Source: Nilaparvata lugens
Lineage: Eukaryota; Arthropoda; Insecta; Hemiptera; Delphacidae
Reading direction: 5' to 3'
NCBI RefSeq assembly: GCF_014356525.2
Contig: NC_052515.1
Coordinates: forward strand, 22,327,212-22,391,211
Length of the DNA stretch: 64,000 bases
Both the position numbers and the translations under genes were made by a program. Below, one piece after another: positions 56,543 to 64,000 of this stretch. Position 1 is the stretch's first letter. Each line of letters opens with the position of its first letter. The notes beneath the pieces are model-generated. The model was not told the DNA's origin. It was given only the letters and a program-made list of their open reading frames with translations, and did not search any database.

Positions 56543-58770
56543 GGAATCCCTCTGGGCGTATTTTTGTGCTCTACAAACTGAGATCAGGTAGAGCGCTCTA
56601 TCTAATATGGATTTCCAGGTACACCTAACAACAACGCTCCTTGTATTGTGAAAAACACCTAATTTTCAGCTTCATCCATCATCACCAACTATATAGTCTT
56701 CACATTGATATTTCGCACAATGACATAAGTTCATAAGATTATGTTCTATGAGAATCACCCGTTAGATGCACTTCATTTCAGTATTTCCTAGTGGAGAGGC
56801 GCGCTTAATGACATCTCAAGAATCAAAATTTCAAACACTTATAACTTCTGACACAATGGTCAGATTTCATCGTACCACACTTCATTCTTCTAGGCTCGTC
56901 AAGGCGGTCCAAAATCATTCATCACAAGTCAAATTTGGTCAAAAAGTGGAAAATGTATTGTTGAGTGTACTTAATCCTATATTCCAATACACTAAAAAAT
57001 GGCCCATTTATATATTCTAAGCAGCATGTCTTTTGAAATACATCTGATAAAATTTTCGAATCTAGTGAGGATGTGAAAATTGTCCCCCTTTTACCCTCTT
57101 CAATAAATAATACTTTAATTCCATTACCATTCGAAAGTGACAGAAGATTTCAAAAATGGCGATTCCGGTTTTTACATTTTTCCGTGAATTTTGATGAATT
57201 TAAATTTTTGATCAACAATAAATCTTCCAATTGTTACCATTCAGATGTATAATTCAAAATCTCTCTGGGCGTATTTTTGTGCTCTACAATCTGAGATCAG
57301 ATAGAGCGCTCTATCTCATATAGATTTCCAGGTACACCTGACAACAATGCTCCTTGTATTGTGAAAAACACCTAATTCTCAGATCAACCATCATCACCAA
57401 CTATATAGTCTTCACATTGATATTTCGCACAATGTCATAAATTCATGAGATTCTGTTCTATGAGAATCACCCGTTCGATGCAATTCATTTCAGTATTTTC
57501 TAGTGGAGAGGCGAGCTTAAGGACCCCTCTAGGGTAAAAATTTCAAACACATATCTTTTGACACAATGGTCAGATTTCATCGTACTACACTTCATTCTTC
57601 TCGGCTTGTCAAGGCAGTCCAGAATCATGCATCATAAGTCAAATTCGGTCGAAAAGTGGAACATTTATTGTTGAGTACTAAAAGCCCATATTCCAATACA
57701 CAAAAAATGGCCAATTTCTATATTCAAAGCTATGTATCTCGGTAACCCCTTATTATAAAAATCATTACTTGGTCTTGAAATGTACAATAGAATTCCTCCT
57801 TTCACCTGCTGTGAACGATTTATGAAAGAATATTTTTGTAGAGAAAGATTTGATTGTTGAAAAAAAATCCGGAAATTGTAGATATTTTTATCATATTAAC
57901 GGTTCTGGCAGTACTATGATAGGCAATAGTGATTCAAGATGGATTTAGACAACTGAGCTCGTAGAGGATCAATTTATCTACAATTTGGAATCAATCAAGA
58001 GTTTCTATGATGTATTAAACTCGTTTCAGAAACTATTGATCAACAGTCAAATCACGGAAAAATGTAAAAACAGGAATCGCCATTTTTGAAATCTTCTGTA
58101 ACTTTCGAATGGTATTGGAATTGAAAGTATCATTTATTGAAGAGGGTAAAAGGGGGACAATTTCCACATCCTCTCTAGATTCGAAAATTTTATCAGAAGT
58201 ATTTCAAAAGACATGCTGCTTAGAATATATAAATGGGCCATTTTTTAGTGTATTGGAATATAGGATTAAGTACACTCAACAATACATTTTCCACTTTTCG
58301 ACCAAATTTGACTTGTGATGAATGATTTTGGACCGCCTTGACGAGCCTAGAAGAATGAAGTGTGGTACGATGAAATCTGACCATTGTGTCAGAAGTTTGA
58401 AATTGTGTTTGAAATTTTGATTCTTGAGATGTCATTAAGCGCGCCTCTCCACTAGGAAATACTGAAATGAAGTGCATCTAACGGGTGATTCTCATAGAAC
58501 ATAATCTCATGAATTTATGACATTGTGCGAAATATCAATGTGAAGACTATATAGTTGGTGATGATGGTTGATCTGAGAATTAGGTGTTTTTCACAATACA
58601 AGGAGCATTGTTGTCAGGTGTACCTGGAAATCTATATGAGATAGAGCGCTCTATCTGATCTCAGATTGTAGAGCACAAAAATACGCCCAGAGAGATTTTG
58701 AATCATACATCTGAATCGTAACAATTGGAAGATTTATTGTTGATCAAAAATTTAAATTCATCAAAATTGA
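56543..58770. repeat. Three copies of a ~0.7-kb repeat, two direct and one inverted
   Basis: Copy 1 (about 56543-57180) and copy 2 (about 57257-57720) are direct. Copy 3 (about 58044-58760) is inverted. All carry 'tctgggcgtatttttgtgct', 'gatagagcgctctatct', 'caccaactatatagtcttca', 'tagtggagaggcg' and 'gacacaatggtcagatttca'. Copies 1 and 3 also carry the same short open frame (56766-57020 and 58220-58477, about 84 codons, MHFISVFPSGEARLMTSQES...). That frame has no recognised domain, so it is not called as a gene. Confidence 0.88.
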
Positions 58771-59330
58771 TTTTTTCTTCAAATTTCACTCATTTTTGAA
58801 AAATTATAACTCAGTACTCATTGGAGGTAGATAGTTCCGAATCTCATTTTATTCAGAATTTTATAATCTAGAAAAAAGGCGACATCAAATTTTTCTGTCT
58901 GATTACGAGATTTGGCAGAGATAGCTGAAAACTGGAAAATGAGCCGAAAATACGAGGTTTTTGGGCCACTCTGTATCTAGCACAAGTAAATTTTGCAAGA
59001 AGAAATTGGTTCTGGACTTCTCTTATGTACCCAAATAATATATTAAAAAATCAGAACTACAATATAAATTGCATGCACCAATATATAGTGACCGGACTAC
59101 TACACACATGGTTCTCTTCTGAAGAAATACATAATTATTGTAATTGGAATACTTCTCATCAATATTACTATTTCATTCATCTATAAAGAGGATAAATAGG
59201 ATAAAAAGAAAAAGAAGATAGATCAGTGAATAAATTTTCTTGCAATTTAAATTCTTCAAATACAGGATTCCCTGTGCTTTATACCGTATTCTCTATTCAT
59301 TGATGGGATGATTCTTCAATCTTTGTACAG

Positions 59331-59561
59331 AATGTTGACGACCTACTCAAACTGTGGTACCATGAAAACTGTCGAGTCTACCAAGATCGTCTGGTGAATG
59401 ATGAGGACCGTTCTTGGTTTGATGATCTGCTCTGCTCAAGGATTGCTGAGGACTTTGCAATGGAGCCACAGCAAGTTGTGGGGGACGGACCCTTGCTCTA
59501 TGGCGACTTTGTGGGCTCATCCATCTACAAGGTCTATCAGCCAATCACTGATATGATCAAG
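59331..59561 (+). CDS. DNAH1: DNAH1 exon 11, last in window: AAA3-AAA4 connector
   Basis: The acceptor is TTGTACAG before 59331 and the donor is GTAAGC at 59562. It has 77 codons, phase 0 at both ends. It reads NVDDLLKLWYHENCRVYQDR, then LVNDEDRSWFDDLLCSRIAE and GDGPLLYGDFVGSSIYKVYQ. LWYHENCRV and LLYGDF are conserved DNAH1-type motifs just before AAA4. The next exon (AAA4) is not found before 64000. Confidence 0.96.
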
Positions 59562-62500
59562 GTAAGCTCTATTCTGATTTTAAATTCAAATTTATTCAGC
59601 AGAAAATACATAAAATAATGACGCAGTGTTTCATTACAATATATTTGGTTGCCATGGAAAAAATTGTAATGTGAAATTTTCAGTTCAATATTATTATCAA
59701 CATTTTTATAGTTCTGCTTTTTAAATGAGAATTTTTGTTTGAAAATAGTTTTCTTGATTTTAAAATTTCTAAAATAGAAACTCAGGAAGTGAAAGTGCAA
59801 ATTTTAAGTGAGAAAACATGAAGAACCCAATACATAACCTATAAACTTGAGTGTTGATAGGAAATGACATTGGGTAATACGGCAAGGCAGAACATCCGAA
59901 AGGATCTCTCTGCCGATAAAAGCCATAAGAATAAATAAATAAAAAATAATTACAATTATTAAGATTTGTCCATTCACTTTGGAACAATAACTGGATCTGA
60001 TTTCGAATTCAAAATTATTTACCAAGCAAATACAATCATGAAATGATGAGGCAGCGTTTTATTTAATTTATCAAGCTTTGTTCATCACTTTGGAACAATA
60101 ACCGAATCTTGAATTATTATAAAATGGTCAATCGAATTGATTATAGAATGGATTTGATTTTCATCAATTCAAATCATTTCAAAATCTGATCTTGGATCAT
60201 GGAAACGAAATGAAAGAGAACAAGATCTGAATTTAAAAAACGTGGATATTCCTGTATCGAGATTGTAAAGTCTTCCATTATTTTTAAACTATAGATAAGT
60301 TTCTCTCTCAAGGGAGACAAAGCGTTTAAGTTCAGTTCATAGAAGTGAACAGTGTAGCTGTATTCATACAGGAAATCTATGTGAAAAGCTTTAGAATAAA
60401 TACTCCAATCCTCACAATAAAGTTGTAAAAAGTGACTGATTGACAACTGTGCCGGGCACTCTCTTTAATTCAGGCCTTTTCCCAAGTTATAATAGTAAAT
60501 TTAATACGCAATAGACTAGAGCCATTATTGTAAGTGAGTTAGCGAAATAAATTATTTTCTCTCTCTATTATGAACGGCCATGACTTCGAGTTTCCCATGA
60601 TAGATATTTAAAAATTATGGCTCCGAGTCGTCGAGGAATGTAGATTATGGAATTATCTCTAAAACTTAGCCTTCTTGTCGCGACATAAAGTGCGATAAGT
60701 TGGAAAACAGCAAGCATTGAAATTATAACAAACTACCGATTTTGCAGTTACTATTTGGTCCAAAGGCTCTAGAAGCCACGCGACGATTGGTCAAATTGAT
60801 TCCTTTCGCCCAATAGGAGACCTGTTTCTAAATACAGTAGTGGGGGGATTCCCCAACCGCGAGACCAGATTACGTTTCGGAGGACACTTTGCTAGGAGCA
60901 CTACGAGAGTAAAGATGTAGTCATTATGTTTCGCCCTTTTTGGGCAGGTTTACAAGTTTATTTCGTTAGTTAAGGAGCTAGTTTTATTTTTATTAAAGTT
61001 TAAATTTTCTAGTAGTGCCATGTCCTGAAAGGTTTAATTGTGTTTCTTCATCATGTACGAATAATTGTTTCTTCAAATAACCGCTAAGGTACGTAAAATA
61101 AGGTTAAAATATAATTTAGGGAATTTAATTGATTGAAACTTCCATAAGAGTATTGAATTAATTAAGCCTGTTATTTTTCAAGTTAATAATATTGATTGAG
61201 AATAATCCTTTTGATTTTATTAGTGATGGAAGATAATTATAAATTTTTTTTCTAAAGAAGTATAGAAAGTTTTCAGTTACGTTACATTTGAGTTATTGTT
61301 TCTGGAAATATATTATCGTAGAGTATTGCTGAAAGTCAGGAAGATAGCCTTTAAATTGGAATGAAATTTTTAAGATTATGTTCATGTTGAGTTTATAACA
61401 TTTTACAATTTTATATTTTTCTGACTGTGTTTTCTCATGGCGTTAAGGCTTTTAACTGAACGCTAATTTATTAAATTATAACAGAACTTTTGAATTATTT
61501 GTGAAGAAAGATCCATTAATTCTGATACAAAGAATCAGTAGTTTAAAGATAAAAATCTATATAAAATGAGGATTCAAATAGAATGAGAGAATTTAATTAA
61601 TTGTATATTAATGACACTCTGGCAAGTAAATTTGTTTTAGATCTGTTAAATTTTGAGAATGAAATCAGAACGTCAAGATAAAATCTAAATTAAATAATTG
61701 AATAAACTCCTGTTTTAGCTTTTGATGAATTGTAGGAAGAGTTAGAAATTAATGCTGTAATACATTTATTTACAGCGGTTCATGTGTGTCCCCAAACCAA
61801 CTTCTAGTACTACCACCCCTTTGGTTCCGCAACTTTATGTAACACCGCTTCACGACACCCGTTCAGACGACAGGTCTAGGGACGTAAGAGGACGTCGCCG
61901 TCAAGCCAAATTCAACCGGTAAAAGTTCACCGCCAAAAACAAGGTACTGTATCCCCGACGATAAAGCAACGTACAGACAAACGAAAGTGCAGTGTAGTGA
62001 AACAAAGGTTCATTCGAGAATGTCAATCAAAAGTGGGGATTCAAAATTATTATGAAATGGGTTATATGGGTTACTATCGACGAAACTTGGGTTCAACGGG
62101 CTTTTCTTTCTTGAGTAATTTTATGTTGAAGTTAATTATTTGTTATTTGATGACTGATATTGTTTGGTTTTGTGACGTATTGCTATCTAATCGGGGATAG
62201 TAATGCGCCCCCGAATCAGATGAAGAATGTCACCAAAGTAACATGAAATTATTGTTTCTGTTGTTCGATTTTAGTTGCCAATGTTTATTGAAGCTGTTTG
62301 TATTTTTCTATTATTTCAAATTGTAGTGTTATTCTATAGTATAAACCTATTAAATCAGGCATGGCAAGATTAATTGAAGTTTTCTTGACTCTAGCCCGTT
62401 CACCTGCATGAATTAGGTATAGACTCAGGTATTTTCTAGATGTGTCGGCCTATTTCTAAATTCTAAATTTCATTCAAAATTATCTTCTTTGGCAGACAAC

Positions 62501-64000
62501 ATTTCATTTGTTTTTTCATTACTTCGAATCTGTTCTCCTCTATGGACTGACTACGACAAATTCTCTTTTAATTTGTCGAGAGATATCAATACTTAAACTT
62601 CTACTCTCAAATGTGGATTTATCTCATATCCGTCTGATAAGGTGAATGTAATTTGTATCTTATTGGATTATGATGTTCTATTTTATTATGATAGTACATG
62701 AATATTCATGAACCCATTTTTTCCTGTAAAATACGTTCTTATTCTAGGCTAGAATTGTAGACTTTATCTGTCATTTGAATGCGGGGTTGTGTGTATTGCT
62801 ATGGTTGAAATTTAGGTGAGTTTTCCATTGAGAAGCATTTTGTTCAATCATCATAATAATTATTCGCGAATAAATCTCTTGTAGATGAATTTTGATAGAA
62901 ATGATTATTATCACTTACTATTTGATACTTTGTGGAGCTGTCTTACATGATATGAAACTCGACAGAAAAACTGAGAAGCCTTGAATTTTCTATCTACTTG
63001 AACATGTCCGTGGATTGTCTAAATCAGTAGAATTATAGAACTAGTTTTCAAAGATTTCGCCTTCAATTACATAAATTACATTCAATATATCTTTCAAGTT
63101 CATGAATGAGAAGCAATTTGAGTGTATGCTTACCATAAAGCCAAAACTCATGCAAGATCAATTTTGAAAATTTTCGCCTCCAATTACAAAATTTTTAATA
63201 TTTAATTAATTTGTGATATTAAATATCACATTAAATATAAGTCTTAATAATAATTGGAGCTTTCAATAGGTCTTATAATGCATTCAATATAACTAGAGCA
63301 ATACCAATTTGAATTCATCTGACCAAGCGTGTACATGAGTTACAAATAATTCTCGATCCATTAAGAAGCTCCACGCTATGAGCTGTGTCATGAACCATGC
63401 AAACAAATTATCTATAGTTGACTCAGAGTGTCTAGTTTTAAATGCTCTGCTTTGTGCTGTGAATGGTTGGTTCTGCTCTGAAACTGATCAACTAACGACC
63501 ATTGTGTTGGAAATGAGTTTCCTAGTAAACCAGTTGGCAGCTCGTGAGTTATAGTTGCACATTTCAAACAATGCTAACAGTTTAAAGTGAAGTTCACTAG
63601 AACAGTTTTGAGTAGAAGTTATGGAGCTCTATTACTTTACACCACTTGACACTCAAGTATCTGTCACAACCAGTAGAATGAACTAACACTAGTAGAATGA
63701 AATAACACTAGCCACTGTATTTATCGGTCTCTTAATCGCTATAATCACTCGACTCTCACTCTCTCACTGTCGTTCTCACTGATTACCTCTATGATCTCTC
63801 ACTCACTATTTCTCTAATGTTCTCTCTTCCTTCCTGAAACGTCATAATTTCATACCTCGTGTAAGGAATACATTTCGAGTTCATTTAAGATCCCACTCGA
63901 TGAACTATAACTAGAAACTTCAATAAATTCACGGAAGAGACAGCAAATTAGAAGAGTCGACCATTTTGTGAAGATTTAGCAGGGTATTATCACATATTCA
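59562..64000 (+). other. DNAH1 intron 11 (to end of window)
   Basis: Holds the second copy of the ~1.9-kb inverted repeat (60448-62419). The stretches 59570-60440 and 62430-64000 are AT-rich. The latter has a half-copy of the palindromic repeat ('aacaatgctaacagtttaaa' near 63568). No AAA4 exon was found. Confidence 0.8.
60448..62419 (+). repeat. ~1.9-kb dispersed repeat, copy 2
   Basis: Starts TGTGCCGGGCACT and ends 'cctgcatgaattaggta'; reverse complement of 30075-31955. It has an extra ~95 bp at about 61612-61705 that copy 1 lacks. A 67-codon frame (61997-62200) matches the 66-codon frame of copy 1 with a 1-codon difference in length, but no domain is recognised. Flanking target duplication was not found. 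Confidence 0.85.

Larger units (their letters stand above)
51782..59330 (+). other. DNAH1 intron 10 (7.5 kb)
   Basis: Contains a stem-loop (52030-52072), a TE copy (55570-56415) and a repeat cluster (56543-58770). The stretch 52080-55560 is AT-rich intron in which I see no gene or repeat; short minus-strand open frames there have no recognisable homology. 58780-59330 likewise holds nothing recognised. Confidence 0.8.
3747..59561 (+). other. DNAH1: Partial axonemal dynein heavy chain gene (DNAH1-like), exons spread over ~56 kb
   Basis: Eleven exons joined by GT-AG introns give about 649 codons of a dynein heavy chain motor. In order they encode the end of AAA2 after its P-loop, the AAA2 Walker B and sensor region, the AAA2-AAA3 linker, AAA3 with Walker A and B, and the segment leading to AAA4. 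Motifs such as [58 protein letters not shown] and LWYHENCRV match the DNAH1 subfamily better than DNAH3/7/12. Family knowledge: DNAH1 is a single-headed inner-arm dynein that powers ciliary and sperm-flagellum bending, and AAA2-AAA4 are nucleotide-binding regulatory modules beside the main AAA1 ATPase. The AAA2 P-loop exon and everything upstream, and AAA4 onward, lie outside the window. The reading frame is intact, so the gene looks functional. Subfamily assignment is from remembered motifs, not a tree. Confidence 0.93.

Overview
This is a stretch of animal nuclear genome, almost certainly from an insect. It is AT-rich, has kilobase-scale introns, and is crowded with transposable-element (TE) remnants. 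Several repeat families resemble ones I associate with planthoppers (Hemiptera: Delphacidae); that assignment is from memory and weak.

One host gene spans the window on the + strand: the middle of an axonemal dynein heavy chain that best matches DNAH1 (inner-arm, single-headed type). Eleven coding exons are visible between 3747 and 59561, all with GT-AG junctions and compatible phases. They add up to about 649 codons, running from just after the AAA2 Walker A to the region before AAA4. They carry the AAA2 Walker B, the '[15 protein letters not shown]' motif, the AAA3 Walker A (GPTGSGKT) and the AAA3 Walker B ([11 protein letters not shown]). Neither the first nor the last exon of the gene is in the window. 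No other host gene was recognised.

The most notable host feature is a tandem duplication of one 163-nt exon (19466-19628 and 21349-21511) with its flanking intron. The two exon copies encode the same peptide and differ by one silent base. Because 163 is not a multiple of 3, splicing both in would shift the frame to a TGA at 21407-21409, so they could only be used one at a time. A LINE endonuclease fragment fills the gap between the copies. An assembly artefact must be excluded.

Region by region: 1-3.7 kb is an intron with a tandem/inverted repeat family and a LINE reverse-transcriptase (RT) relic. 3.7-9 kb has exons 1-3 among a tRNA-derived SINE, two miniature inverted-repeat elements (MITEs), LINE relics and a terminal-inverted-repeat (TIR) element with a 16-bp array. 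9-14.8 kb is an intron with a foldback element, a 21-bp minisatellite, a palindromic MITE and a non-LTR relic. 14.8-24.2 kb has exons 4-7 and the duplicated exon. 24.4-29.6 kb holds a large non-LTR retrotransposon (ORF1, endonuclease, RT, TTTGA tail). 30.1-32.0 and 60.4-62.4 kb are two inverted copies of a ~1.9-kb repeat. 34-41.7 kb has exons 8-9 plus MITEs, a 1.56-kb long-inverted-repeat element, a Harbinger relic and a cluster of 56-bp palindromes. 42.9-44.2 kb has a TE with a 166-bp tandem array. 45.6-46.6 kb is an exactly 1000-bp hAT relic with an 8-bp target-site duplication. 47.5-51.0 kb is a ~3.25-kb LINE inserted in a palindromic MITE. 51.6-59.6 kb has exons 10-11 and an inverted repeat cluster. 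I see no operon, CRISPR array, tRNA or rRNA gene.
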